Assembly: GCA_017412055.1 (NCBI GenBank)
Contig: JAFQOW010000030.1
Coordinates: forward strand, 1-50,512
DNA from: Lachnospiraceae bacterium
Lineage (GTDB): Bacteria; Bacillota; Clostridia; Lachnospirales; Lachnospiraceae
Reading direction: 5' to 3'
DNA length: 50,512 bases
Positions 27,488 through 35,993 of this stretch are shown one piece after another; within the stretch, counting starts at the first letter, position 1; each line of letters starts with the position of its first letter. The notes below the pieces were generated by a model that ran no database searches, had not been told where the DNA came from, and was given only the letters and a program-made list of their open reading frames with translations. Position numbers and translations under genes: made by a program.

Positions 27488-28318
27488 CTATAAAACCTTT
27501 GACAAAAATTCCTTAAGTCTAGGATTCTTTGGATTTCCAAAGAACTCTTCTGGTGGTGCACACTCAAGAATCTGTCCGTCATCAATGAAAAGCACCTTAT
27601 TTGCTACTTCCCTAGCAAATCCCATCTCATGAGTAACAATAATCATTGTCATACCCTCATTAGCAAGAGCCTTCATCAAATCAAGAACCTCCCCTACCAT
27701 CTCTGGATCAAGAGCACTTGTTGGCTCATCAAAAAGGATAACCTCTGGATTCATAGCAAGAGAACGAACGATTGCAACTCTCTGCTTCTGTCCACCTGAT
27801 AATGTAGATGGATATACATCGGCCTTATCTAAAAGACCTATGCGCTGTAAAAGCTCCTCTGCTTTAATTCTTGCATTCTTTACTATCTCAGCCTTTGTAG
27901 TGGTAATTTCTACAGGTGCCTTCTTCTTATCCTTGCCTCTAAACAAGTTTGTAAACTTAATTATTCTATTATGTCTCTTTGCCTTCTTTAAATCCTTACA
28001 TTGAAGATGAACTGGCGCCAACATAATATTTTCAATAACTGTCTTATTGTTAAATAGATTAAAGTGCTGGAATACCATACCCATATTTCTTCTGTGAACA
28101 TTGATATCAACCTTCATATCAGCTATATCTACGCCGTGGAAAATAATCTGTCCACCTGTAGGGTCTTCCATACAGTTTAAGCATCTAAGAAAAGTACTTT
28201 TTCCTGAGCCTGAAGGACCGATAACTACCATTATATCGCCTTTTTCAATAGTAACATTTATACCATTTAAAACTTTATTATCACCGAAGTGTTTTTCAAG
28301 ATTAATTACGTCTATCAC
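27488..28318 (-). CDS. Amino-acid ABC transporter, ATP-binding protein with insertion
   Basis: ATPase of a polar amino-acid importer, 276 residues. Walker A GPSGSGKS (34-41), Q-loop [10 protein letters not shown], signature LSGGQKQR (173-180) and Walker B VILFDEP (193-199) are intact. Between the Q-loop and the signature it carries an extra basic segment of about 35-40 residues (about 107-145, including KKAKRHNR and RGKDKKKAP) that most GlnQ proteins of about 240 residues lack. It overlaps the permease gene by 17 bases and is last in its operon. Confidence 0.92.
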   Translation of the reverse strand: MIDVINLEKHFGDNKVLNGINVTIEKGDIMVVIGPSGSGKSTFLRCLNCMEDPTGGQIIFHGVDIADMKVDINVHRRNMGMVFQHFNLFNNKTVIENIMLAPVHLQCKDLKKAKRHNRIIKFTNLFRGKDKKKAPVEITTTKAEIVKNARIKAEELLQRIGLLDKADVYPSTLSGGQKQRVAIVRSLAMNPEVILFDEPTSALDPEMVGEVLDLMKALANEGMTMIIVTHEMGFAREVANKVLFIDDGQILECAPPEEFFGNPKNPRLKEFLSKVL

Positions 28319-29012
28319 TTTTTCTCAGGCTCCTTTCCATAATTTTAATGCCTAAACTTATAATAAGTATAAGAACCATATATATCATAGCCATCACAAG
28401 ATATGGAACCATAAACTCGTAATTATTGCTACCGATATAGTTAAACGCTATGTAAAGGTCAGTAGCACCTACAAAGCTTACTACTGAAGTTTCCTTTATA
28501 AGAGCAATAAACTCATTACCTAATGTTGGAAGAATATTTTTTACTGCCTGTGGAATCACAATCTTTAACATAGATGTGCTAAAGCTAAGTCCCACAGCTC
28601 TTCCTGCCTCCATCTGTCCATTATCAACAGACATAATACCACTTCGCATAATCTCTGAAATATATGCGGCACTATTTAAACCGAATACAAGTATAGATAC
28701 ATCCACACCAGTAATCTTTATACCCATAAGAGGTAACAATACATAGTAGAATACAAGCAGCTGCACAACTATCGGTGTACCTCTAAACAATGCTACATAA
28801 AATGAGCATATTCCATTGAGTATCTTAGGCATAAGCTTATACTTAGGTATAACTCTGACAACTGCTATAAGAGTTCCTATAATTATACCAATAATAAGAC
28901 CAAGCACTGCTATAAGGAGCGTATTTTGAAGTCCTTCTAACACTTTAACATATCCCTTATAGTCAATGAATATCTCTATAAATTTGTCTATCTTCTTCGA
29001 AAAGTCTCCCAT
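28302..29012 (-). CDS. Amino-acid ABC transporter, permease
   Basis: A 236-residue permease of the HisM/GlnP family with about five membrane segments. The conserved cytoplasmic loop [40 protein letters not shown] is the contact site for the ATPase. It lies 20 bases after the binding-protein gene and overlaps the ATPase gene, so the three form one importer. Confidence 0.93.
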   Translation of the reverse strand: MGDFSKKIDKFIEIFIDYKGYVKVLEGLQNTLLIAVLGLIIGIIIGTLIAVVRVIPKYKLMPKILNGICSFYVALFRGTPIVVQLLVFYYVLLPLMGIKITGVDVSILVFGLNSAAYISEIMRSGIMSVDNGQMEAGRAVGLSFSTSMLKIVIPQAVKNILPTLGNEFIALIKETSVVSFVGATDLYIAFNYIGSNNYEFMVPYLVMAMIYMVLILIISLGIKIMERSLRKSDRRN

Positions 29013-29032
29013 GAAATATCCTCTCTAGCCTA

Positions 29033-29887
29033 TTACTGCATATCATTGATTGCTTCTGTAATACATGCTGCTGGAGCTGAATCAATGATTACATACTTAA
29101 TATTTTTGTTAATTAAATCCTGTACTGCCAATGAACCGTTCTTGTATGCAACAGTCTTAAAGTCAAAGCCTTCAAAGCCCCATTCTTCATCACCTTCACA
29201 GTAGAACTGTCCTGTTGTTCCATTCTGAACACCAACCTTTACGTCACTACCTAATGTATTAAGAATCTTTTCAACATCCTCTGCTGTCTTACAATCATCA
29301 AATGTATCATCATCAGCTGGAACGATAATCTTCTGTGATGCTGAGTAATATGAATCTGTAAATGTTACATACTCCTTACGGTCTTCCTTAACTGTAAGAC
29401 CTGCCATAGCTATATCACATTTCTGCTGACCTACAGCAAGACAAACTGCATCGAAATCCATATTCTGAATAACAAGCTCCTTACCAAGTGCATCTGCAAG
29501 TGCCTTAGCGATTTCCATATCGATACCAAGGTAGCTCTCGCCCTTTGTCCACTCAAATGGTTCAAATGAAGCATTTGTAGCAACTACTAACTGATCCTTA
29601 CTTGAATCAAGCTTTGCTGATGTAACTGGAACTGGCTCACCATCACCGAAATATCTGTTACAGATTTCATCAAATGTTCCATCTTCCTTAATCTGTGCGA
29701 TAAATGTATTCACATCCTCTAAAAGCTCTGGCTGATTCTTATCAACACCAAATGCATATTCCTCACTTGTAAGGTCGATTTCGATAACCTTTACCTTCTT
29801 CTCTGCTTTATCCTTACCACAGCCTACAAATGTAGAAGCTGCCATAACAGTTGCAAGTCCAAGTGCTATTAACTTCTTAATTTTCAT
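29033..29887 (-). CDS. Substrate-binding lipoprotein, apparently circularly permuted
   Basis: Binding protein of the adjacent amino-acid importer. The start at 29887 has AAAGGA nine bases before it (an ATG three codons earlier abuts this site), giving 284 residues with a lipoprotein signal ending FVGC (Cys23). The order of the fold is unusual: residues about 34-85 (EIDLTSEEYAFGVDKNQPELLEDVNTF then DGTFDEICNRYFGDGEP) look like the segment that normally closes this family at the C-terminus. The usual N-terminal strand (LVVATNASFEPFEW) comes only at about 100, and the protein stops after VIIDSAPAACITEAINDMQ, where that closing segment would follow. Ligand unknown. Confidence 0.88.
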   Translation of the reverse strand: MKIKKLIALGLATVMAASTFVGCGKDKAEKKVKVIEIDLTSEEYAFGVDKNQPELLEDVNTFIAQIKEDGTFDEICNRYFGDGEPVPVTSAKLDSSKDQLVVATNASFEPFEWTKGESYLGIDMEIAKALADALGKELVIQNMDFDAVCLAVGQQKCDIAMAGLTVKEDRKEYVTFTDSYYSASQKIIVPADDDTFDDCKTAEDVEKILNTLGSDVKVGVQNGTTGQFYCEGDEEWGFEGFDFKTVAYKNGSLAVQDLINKNIKYVIIDSAPAACITEAINDMQ

Positions 29888-29965
29888 CTTAAACATTCCT
29901 TTCTTTTTAACATGCCATATTATGTATCTTAGTATTGTATTTTACATATACTAACATAGATATTA

Positions 29966-29994
29966 TTTATATCATTTTATTGGCACTTTTTCAA
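29966..29994 (-). promoter_or_regulatory. Promoter of the second amino-acid ABC operon
   Basis: On the minus strand TTGAAA (29989-29994), 17 bases and TATAAA (29966-29971) give a good vegetative promoter. The leader of about 75 bases is AT-rich and shows no clear riboswitch fold. Confidence 0.55.
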
Positions 29995-30017
29995 GTAAAA
30001 CCAGTGTTTTTTCTATT

Positions 30018-30212
30018 TTACTGTACCACTGCATCAAAACCCAAATCATCAAGCTCTGATATCGCAGTCTTTACGCATTGGTCACATCCATTAATTGTTA
30101 CTGTCTTATCCTCCAATGATACGTTAAAATCAAGATTTACCTGGTTTAATGCGTTAGTAATTCTCTCTACACACTTTCCACAATGCATTCCTTCAACCTT
30201 TAATACTGCCAT
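30018..30212 (-). CDS. copZ: Heavy-metal-associated domain protein, copper chaperone-like
   Basis: A 64-residue HMA protein with the metal site GMHCGKC at residues 8-14 and the usual beta-alpha-beta-beta-alpha-beta spread. AAAGGAG lies nine bases before the ATG at 30212, while the alternative ATG eight codons upstream has no such site. Proteins of this type carry Cu(I) to a P-type ATPase. A second CxxC-like pair (GCDQC) is present at about residue 42. It lies 64 bases after greA, downstream of copA, which supports a copper role; mercury or other soft-metal binding cannot be excluded. Confidence 0.82.
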   Translation of the reverse strand: MAVLKVEGMHCGKCVERITNALNQVNLDFNVSLEDKTVTINGCDQCVKTAISELDDLGFDAVVQ

Positions 30213-30276
30213 AATTATTGCTCCTTTCAAAATCATAAATTGTATGTTTATAGCTACCTCTTACAAATTTCACTCC

Positions 30277-30777
30277 CTAAAAGCTTCTTATTGCATCATC
30301 CTCATCACTATCTACTTCAATTGACTTTATAACAACATAATAAGAAACATTTTCATTTACTGAAACCAACACCCTATCTCCTACCTTATGACCCATAACT
30401 GCCTTACCTATAGGAGACTCTATGCTTATATTTCCACCTAAGGAATTTCCTCTGACAGAAGTAGTTATCTTGAATCTTTCTGTCTCATCATCTTCCTCAA
30501 AATATAGCTCAACCACTTTATTTATACCTACTTCATCATCTTCAGATTCATCTGAGACAATATTTGCATTTTTAATCATTCGCTCCAAATAACGAATACG
30601 ACTCTCATTCTTATTCTTATCTCGCTTAGCTGCATAATACTCAAAATTCTCGCTTAAATCTCCCTGAGCTCTTGCTTCCTTAACAGCCTCTATAGCCTCT
30701 GGACGAACTACCAGCTTTCGGTAATTTATCTCTTCCTGTATTTTTTTTATGTCATTTTCTGTAAGATTATCTCCCAT
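30277..30777 (-). CDS. greA: Transcription elongation factor GreA/GreB family
   Basis: Gre factors bind the RNA polymerase secondary channel and stimulate cleavage of backtracked RNA. The 166-residue protein has the N-terminal coiled coil with the acidic tip ARAQGDLSENFEYYAAKRDKNKNESRI, where the conserved Asp and Glu sit, and a C-terminal FKBP-like domain with SPIGKAVMGHKVGDRVLV. The middle is more acidic (SDESEDDEVG) and the C-terminus longer than in typical greA, so it may be a paralogue of the main factor. It lies between copA and the copZ-like gene. Confidence 0.88.
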   Translation of the reverse strand: MGDNLTENDIKKIQEEINYRKLVVRPEAIEAVKEARAQGDLSENFEYYAAKRDKNKNESRIRYLERMIKNANIVSDESEDDEVGINKVVELYFEEDDETERFKITTSVRGNSLGGNISIESPIGKAVMGHKVGDRVLVSVNENVSYYVVIKSIEVDSDEDDAIRSF

Positions 30778-30867
30778 ATAGCTTCCTCATCTTTCTATCA
30801 AAATTTAATAGTCCTCAAAACACTATAGAACTTTACCTCATCATATCCATCACTTATTATATTATAT

Positions 30868-33264
30868 CTAATGATTTTTTCTTAGCTTCTTCGTCTTAAG
30901 TCTGAGCGCATTACTTACCACACACACCGAGCTTAAAGACATTGCAAGCCCTCCAAGCATAGGATTTAACAACAATCCATTCACACTATATAATACACCA
31001 GCGGCAATCGGAAGTCCAATTGAATTGTACAAAAATGCCCAGAACAAATTCTCTTTAATATTTGTAATGGTGAGATGGCTAAGTCTTATAGCGGCCGGAA
31101 CATCTAATAAATCCGACTTCATCAGTACAATATCTCCCGCTTCGATAGCAATATCTGAACCGTTGCCTATAGCACATCCAACATCCGCCTGTGTCAACGC
31201 AGGAGCATCATTGATTCCATCTCCAACCATCATAACCTTACGGCCTTCTTCTTGCAGCTTTGATATAACACCTGCCTTATCCTCAGGCAATACTTCTGCT
31301 ACAATTTCATCAACACCTGCCTGTCTTCCAATAGCACCTGCCGCCCCCTTATTATCACCTGTAAGCATTACAACGTGAAGTCCTGTATTCTTCATAATAG
31401 ATATGGCTTCTTTACTAGTTTCCTTGATTGTGTCAGCCACACTTATAATTCCCCTCAATTGTCCATCTATAGCTACAAGAAGAGGTGTTTGACCTTCTTT
31501 CTCATAATTGTCCATCTTTTCTTCAAAAGACTCATTTATAGCTATATTAAATTTACTCATAAGCTTTCTATTTCCTACAAGCACCTTATTAGTAGTTAAA
31601 CCGTCCAATGGCTTATCACTCATTGCTTCATCTTTAGCTTTAATGTAAGACTCTACACCCATTCCAGAATGATTTGTAAACTCTGACACCTCATATCCGA
31701 ATTTCGTCATACCGCAAGCATTTTTGTCACATATGCTCTCACTTACTTCTGTCGCCTTATCTATGACAGCCTTTCCCAGCGGATGCTCTGACACACTTTC
31801 CACTGTAGCTGCAATCTTAATCAGCTCCTCTTCTGTGATACCTTCTGCAAAAACCTCGCGAACGGAAGGCTTTCCTTCTGTTATAGTTCCTGTTTTATCT
31901 AAAACCACCGTATCTACCTTATGGGCAATTTCAAGTATCTCACCATTTCTAATAAGTATGCCATTAGAGGCTCCAAGACCTGTACCAACCATAATAGCAG
32001 TAGGAGTTGCAAGTCCTAGAGAGCATGGACACGCTATTACTAAAACTGACGTAAATATTTTAAGTACAAATGCCAAGTCCTTTCCAAGAATCAGCCAAAT
32101 AATCCCTGCAATGACAGCTATACATATAACAGCAGGCACAAAGACACCAGCCACCTTGTCAGCAAGCTTAGATATAGGCGCCTTCTTCCCCTGTGCATCC
32201 TCTACAAACTTAATAATCTTAGATAAAGTTGTATCTTTACCAACTTTTGTAATCTTTATATGCAACATACCATTAACATTTATACTTCCACCTATTACAT
32301 TGTCCCCTTCTCCCTTTTCAACCGGAATACTCTCACCTGTAATCATAGCTTCATCTACGCCGCTATTACCTTTGATAACTACACCATCAAGAGGTATTTT
32401 CTCACCAGGTTTTACCAATACCACATCATCTATTTTAAGACTCTTAGTTGGAACCTTAGTTCCGTCTAAAAGATTTGCCTCATCTGGGGATATTTCCATA
32501 AGTTTTCGAATTGCACCCTTAGTTTTAACCTTGCTTAAACCTTCAAGATATTTTCCAAACATAATAAGTGTTATAACTACTGCTGCCGATTCAAAATACA
32601 AGTTATGAACATAATGACTATTTAATGGAATCAAGTAAGTCATAACAAGGCTATATATAAATGATGCCGCACTTCCTATAGCCACAAGAGAATCCATATT
32701 AGGATTCAAATGAAATAAAGACTTAAATCCATTTATAAAAAACTTTTTTCCAAACCACAATATTGGAATAGTCAATAATAGCTGTGTCAATGCATAATTG
32801 CCTGGATATTTGTCCATATCCATTATAGGAGGAATCGGCAAGCCCTTTATAAGCATAGGACCCATAGAAATATACAAAAGAAATACTGTAAATACAGCTG
32901 CACTTATTAAATTCTTCTTATGTATCCTTAAATTTTCCTCTTCCTTCTCATATATATTCTCTTTATTGCTTTCAACTACACTGCTAACACTACCCTCTTT
33001 GACGTTAACATAATCTTCAACATTTTCTTTAGTTTCAAGTGTTTCCTCTTCCTCATAAAGACTAATTCCAAATCCAGCTTTTTTTACCTTTGACATAATA
33101 AGCTCTCTTGTAACCTTTGCTTCATCATAATATATAATCATCTTATTTGTAGTCAAATTAACATCGCTGCGCTCTACACCCTCAAGCTTTCTCGTAACTC
33201 GTTCCACTGCCGCCGAGCATGCTGCACAGGACATTCCTTCTATCAAATATACTTCTTCTATCAT
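30868..33264 (-). CDS. copA: Copper-exporting P1B-type ATPase
   Basis: This 798-residue pump exports Cu(I) across the membrane. One N-terminal HMA domain carries GMSCAAC (Cys13, Cys16). A charged linker (about 70-115) leads to eight predicted membrane segments. The transmembrane metal site CPC is at 412-414, the phosphorylation motif DKTGT at 456-460, followed by SEHPLG, GDGINDAPALT and the late MLGGLAMSLSSVCVVSNALRL typical of the Cu(I) subgroup. Its start codon directly follows the stop of the S4-domain gene. No CsoR or CopY repressor gene is in the window. Confidence 0.94.
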   Translation of the reverse strand: MIEEVYLIEGMSCAACSAAVERVTRKLEGVERSDVNLTTNKMIIYYDEAKVTRELIMSKVKKAGFGISLYEEEETLETKENVEDYVNVKEGSVSSVVESNKENIYEKEEENLRIHKKNLISAAVFTVFLLYISMGPMLIKGLPIPPIMDMDKYPGNYALTQLLLTIPILWFGKKFFINGFKSLFHLNPNMDSLVAIGSAASFIYSLVMTYLIPLNSHYVHNLYFESAAVVITLIMFGKYLEGLSKVKTKGAIRKLMEISPDEANLLDGTKVPTKSLKIDDVVLVKPGEKIPLDGVVIKGNSGVDEAMITGESIPVEKGEGDNVIGGSINVNGMLHIKITKVGKDTTLSKIIKFVEDAQGKKAPISKLADKVAGVFVPAVICIAVIAGIIWLILGKDLAFVLKIFTSVLVIACPCSLGLATPTAIMVGTGLGASNGILIRNGEILEIAHKVDTVVLDKTGTITEGKPSVREVFAEGITEEELIKIAATVESVSEHPLGKAVIDKATEVSESICDKNACGMTKFGYEVSEFTNHSGMGVESYIKAKDEAMSDKPLDGLTTNKVLVGNRKLMSKFNIAINESFEEKMDNYEKEGQTPLLVAIDGQLRGIISVADTIKETSKEAISIMKNTGLHVVMLTGDNKGAAGAIGRQAGVDEIVAEVLPEDKAGVISKLQEEGRKVMMVGDGINDAPALTQADVGCAIGNGSDIAIEAGDIVLMKSDLLDVPAAIRLSHLTITNIKENLFWAFLYNSIGLPIAAGVLYSVNGLLLNPMLGGLAMSLSSVCVVSNALRLKTKKLRKNH

Positions 33265-34020
33265 CTATACATATTCCTCCACTTGTATGTAAATTCTGCC
33301 CTTCCTTGTCTCTCCAAATATCTGCTTAAAGACCATCTTTCCATAACCTCTAACAGCAATAATATCATCCGTCTTTACCATATAGCTGTTATTTTCACAT
33401 AACCTTTCATTTAAAAATACTTTTTTACTCCTAAATAACTCCAATACCTGATTTCTCGACATATTGTATTTCCCTGCTATAACCACATCTAAACGAAGAG
33501 AAGATACTAAAAGCTTGCTTTCTTTTCTCTTGGACTGAAATTCTATAGGCAGTTCATGGATTTTTGTAACCTTTATATGCGTGTGTTTAACCTTCTTAAG
33601 ATTATCTATTATATAATCAGCCATTTTATCCTCTACATACACATAGGCAAGCTTATCCACAACTAATATATCACCTATAGTTTCTCTCTTTATTCCAAGA
33701 TTCATAATAGCTCCAAGAAAATCTCTATGAGTGAAATCATCAGAAAATTTCTTAAGAATCGGTTCAATACAGATAATAGCTATAGGAAAATCCACCTCGT
33801 ATCCTATAGATTCCCTATCCCCAAATCTTGCCATCTTTCTCTCAGCATCTTCTCTTCCACCCCAGAGCTTACATATAAGCTTATGCTCCTTAACTGTTTC
33901 ATGTAGTAAAGAAATATCTGTCGCTGATAAAAATCCAGTAAAAAAATATTGGGAGCACTTAAACGAGCGCTCCGCCAATTCTATTATTCTTTTTTGTAAA
34001 TAAATCTCTTCGTCAGTCAT
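33265..34020 (-). CDS. YlmH-like S4-domain RNA-binding protein
   Basis: A 251-residue soluble protein of the YlmH/RqcP family. The C-terminus holds the S4 RNA-binding domain (SLRLDVVIAGKYNMSRNQVLELFRSKKVFLNERL followed by DDIIAVRGYGK). YlmH assists the ribosome-associated quality-control pathway that tags stalled nascent chains, and in many Gram-positives it lies in the division cluster ylmEFGH-divIVA. Here that context is lost, as it lies between trxA and copA, to which it is joined without any gap. Confidence 0.85.
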   Translation of the reverse strand: MTDEEIYLQKRIIELAERSFKCSQYFFTGFLSATDISLLHETVKEHKLICKLWGGREDAERKMARFGDRESIGYEVDFPIAIICIEPILKKFSDDFTHRDFLGAIMNLGIKRETIGDILVVDKLAYVYVEDKMADYIIDNLKKVKHTHIKVTKIHELPIEFQSKRKESKLLVSSLRLDVVIAGKYNMSRNQVLELFRSKKVFLNERLCENNSYMVKTDDIIAVRGYGKMVFKQIFGETRKGRIYIQVEEYV

Positions 34021-34057
34021 AATATATACCGTTCTAACAATCTTTCACTGTAAATTA

Positions 34058-34372
34058 TTATTTACATTCCTCAATCATTTTTTCTATCTCTGCTTTTGTA
34101 GCAAATCCCACATGTTCCTTTACGCACTTACCTTCCTTTAAGAACACTAATGTAGGAATACTAGCAACTTTGTAAAGAACAGCCAATTCTGGATTCTTAT
34201 CTACATCTACTTTTACAACCATTACATCCTCATGGTCATTTGACACCTGCTCGATAACTGGTGCTAACATTTTACATGGGCCACACCATGTTGCAAAAAA
34301 ATCAATAAGAACTAACTTATCGCTTTTAAGTACCTCATTGTTATATTCTTCAAAATTAATCTCTCTTGCCAT
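34058..34372 (-). CDS. trxA: Thioredoxin
   Basis: A 104-residue thioredoxin with the redox motif WCGPC (Cys30 and Cys33) in LVLIDFFATWCGPCKMLAP and the conserved cis-proline loop ASIPTLVFLKEG. The start at 34372 is preferred because GAGG lies at a proper distance; an ATG three codons upstream is too close to it. It lies 37 bases before the S4-domain gene. Confidence 0.93.
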   Translation of the reverse strand: MAREINFEEYNNEVLKSDKLVLIDFFATWCGPCKMLAPVIEQVSNDHEDVMVVKVDVDKNPELAVLYKVASIPTLVFLKEGKCVKEHVGFATKAEIEKMIEECK

Positions 34373-34441
34373 AAAATTCATCCTCTTTCTTTTATTATTT
34401 TTCTAAAACCCTACGATTGTTTTTACACATTTTTCTAATCA

Positions 34442-35035
34442 TTAGCAATCCCTAAGATTACCTTTTTGTACGTTTTCCCCTATAATCTCTATAACCATCT
34501 CATATAATTTTTCTGAGCCTGGCTTTATCTTTTTCAAAGCTCTATCCCTTACTTTTGATGCTGCCACCTCATGTTCACGCCAAGCCAATCCATTAGATGC
34601 ATCATTTAACATAAGCGGCTGAACGCTATCTATAGCTGTGGCAAATTTCGCTTCCGGTGTGCTTGCTTCTTCAAATTCCAACCATAAATCCATAAAATAC
34701 TGTCCCTGCTCAGGTGACAACATTCCGAATATTCTGTCTGCCGCCTTCTTCTCTCGCTCTGCTTTTGTTGAATTGCCTGCATCGTCATAAGCATAAGTAT
34801 CACCTGCATCAATTTCTACCACATCATGGATAACTACCATCTCAATAGTTCTTCCTATGTCAATCTTTTCATTGGCATATTCAGATAACAACATAGTCAT
34901 AATTGCAAGATGCCATCCATGCTCTGCATCGTTTTCTTTTCTCAAAGCATTTAGGATATAAGTCTGACGTCCAATCCCTTTTTCCTTATCCATCTCCAAT
35001 GCGAATTTCATCTGTTTTTTCAAGCGTTCATCCAT
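34442..35035 (-). CDS. HD-domain hydrolase, HDDC2/YfbR-like
   Basis: The 197-residue protein has an HD metal-dependent phosphohydrolase domain: ENDAEHGWHLAIM (metal His), VVIHDVVEIDAGDTY (the HD pair, with the EIDAGDT extension of this subfamily) and FATAIDSVQPL (distal Asp). Relatives include YfbR-type 5'-deoxynucleotidases and HDDC2. A role in dNMP turnover would suit a cell with strong dNTP control, but the substrate is not known. It stands between pflA and trxA on the same strand. Confidence 0.82.
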   Translation of the reverse strand: MDERLKKQMKFALEMDKEKGIGRQTYILNALRKENDAEHGWHLAIMTMLLSEYANEKIDIGRTIEMVVIHDVVEIDAGDTYAYDDAGNSTKAEREKKAADRIFGMLSPEQGQYFMDLWLEFEEASTPEAKFATAIDSVQPLMLNDASNGLAWREHEVAASKVRDRALKKIKPGSEKLYEMVIEIIGENVQKGNLRDC

Positions 35036-35137
35036 ATTATGTTAACCTCTTTTAATTTTTGCTTTGTTTTTTGTGATTTCGTTTTAAATTTTGTGGCATA
35101 TGCGATATTTTCCCATCTTTATCATATAATTTATCCA

Positions 35138-35908
35138 TTAATTATTTGTCTTACCAGTTAATAACTCCTGCTTTCTCTTCTTCATATGATATAAGATAAT
35201 ATCTCTCGCCTTGGCAGCTTCTACCTTCTCTAATGGCGGAACATCCTTTAACGGATACTCCATTCCCAATGCTTCATACTTAGGCACGCCCATAGTATGA
35301 TATGGCAATACATCCAATGCTTTTACATTATCAAGCTCTCCTAAAAATGCGCCAACTTTCTGCAAATACTCTGTTTTATATGTGATTCCCGGTACTGTCA
35401 CATGACGAATCCAAACAGGAAAATCAATCTCATTTAGGTATCTAGCCAAGTCAAGGATATTCTCATTGGTGTGTCCTGTGAGTATCTTATGTCCTTCGTC
35501 ATCAATATGCTTAATATCAAGCATAATCAAATCAGTATACTTCAACAACTCATTAAACTTGTCCATAAACACTTGACTTTTCCTGTTGAATACTACACCT
35601 GATGTATCTATACATGTATGGATATCCCTTTTCTTAGCTTTTTTAAACAGCTCAATCATAAAATCAATCTGAAGTAATGGTTCTCCACCGGTTACAGTTA
35701 GACCACCATTGGTAAGATAAGGTCTGTACTTCTCAAAATCTTCTATCAAATCATCTGTACTTCTAAGTGTACCAGCATTGATCTCCCAAGTATCAGGATT
35801 GTGACAATACTGGCATCTCATAGGACAGCCCTGAACAAAAATAACATATCTTACACCTGGTCCATCTACTGTTCCAAAGGTTTCTATTGAATGAATACGT
35901 CCCTCCAT
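35138..35908 (-). CDS. pflA: Pyruvate formate-lyase activating enzyme
   Basis: A radical-SAM activase of 256 residues that installs the glycyl radical in pyruvate formate-lyase. The cluster motif CPMRCQYC places cysteines at 28, 32 and 35 within GTVDGPGVRYVIFVQGC. Later blocks NGGLTVTGGEPLLQ and the WIRHVTVPGIT segment are typical of PflA. The pflB gene usually lies directly upstream but is not in the window, where a metal pump is found instead. Confidence 0.92.
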   Translation of the reverse strand: MEGRIHSIETFGTVDGPGVRYVIFVQGCPMRCQYCHNPDTWEINAGTLRSTDDLIEDFEKYRPYLTNGGLTVTGGEPLLQIDFMIELFKKAKKRDIHTCIDTSGVVFNRKSQVFMDKFNELLKYTDLIMLDIKHIDDEGHKILTGHTNENILDLARYLNEIDFPVWIRHVTVPGITYKTEYLQKVGAFLGELDNVKALDVLPYHTMGVPKYEALGMEYPLKDVPPLEKVEAAKARDIILYHMKKRKQELLTGKTNN

Positions 35909-35993
35909 AATTATACCGTACCTTTCTTTTACATAATAAACTACTTGAATTATACAATAAAAACCAACTTTCTTAAAGATATTTTAATACTAT

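Noticed and set aside
30001-30017. Terminator directly after the copZ-like gene
   Set aside because: Only a 4-bp CACT/AGTG pair with a large loop could be found nearby, too weak to call.
31724-32608. 294-codon open frame on the plus strand inside copA
   Set aside because: It is antisense to strongly conserved copA motifs, lacks a good ribosome-binding site and its composition (Ser/Ile/Pro-rich) is that of a reverse-frame shadow.
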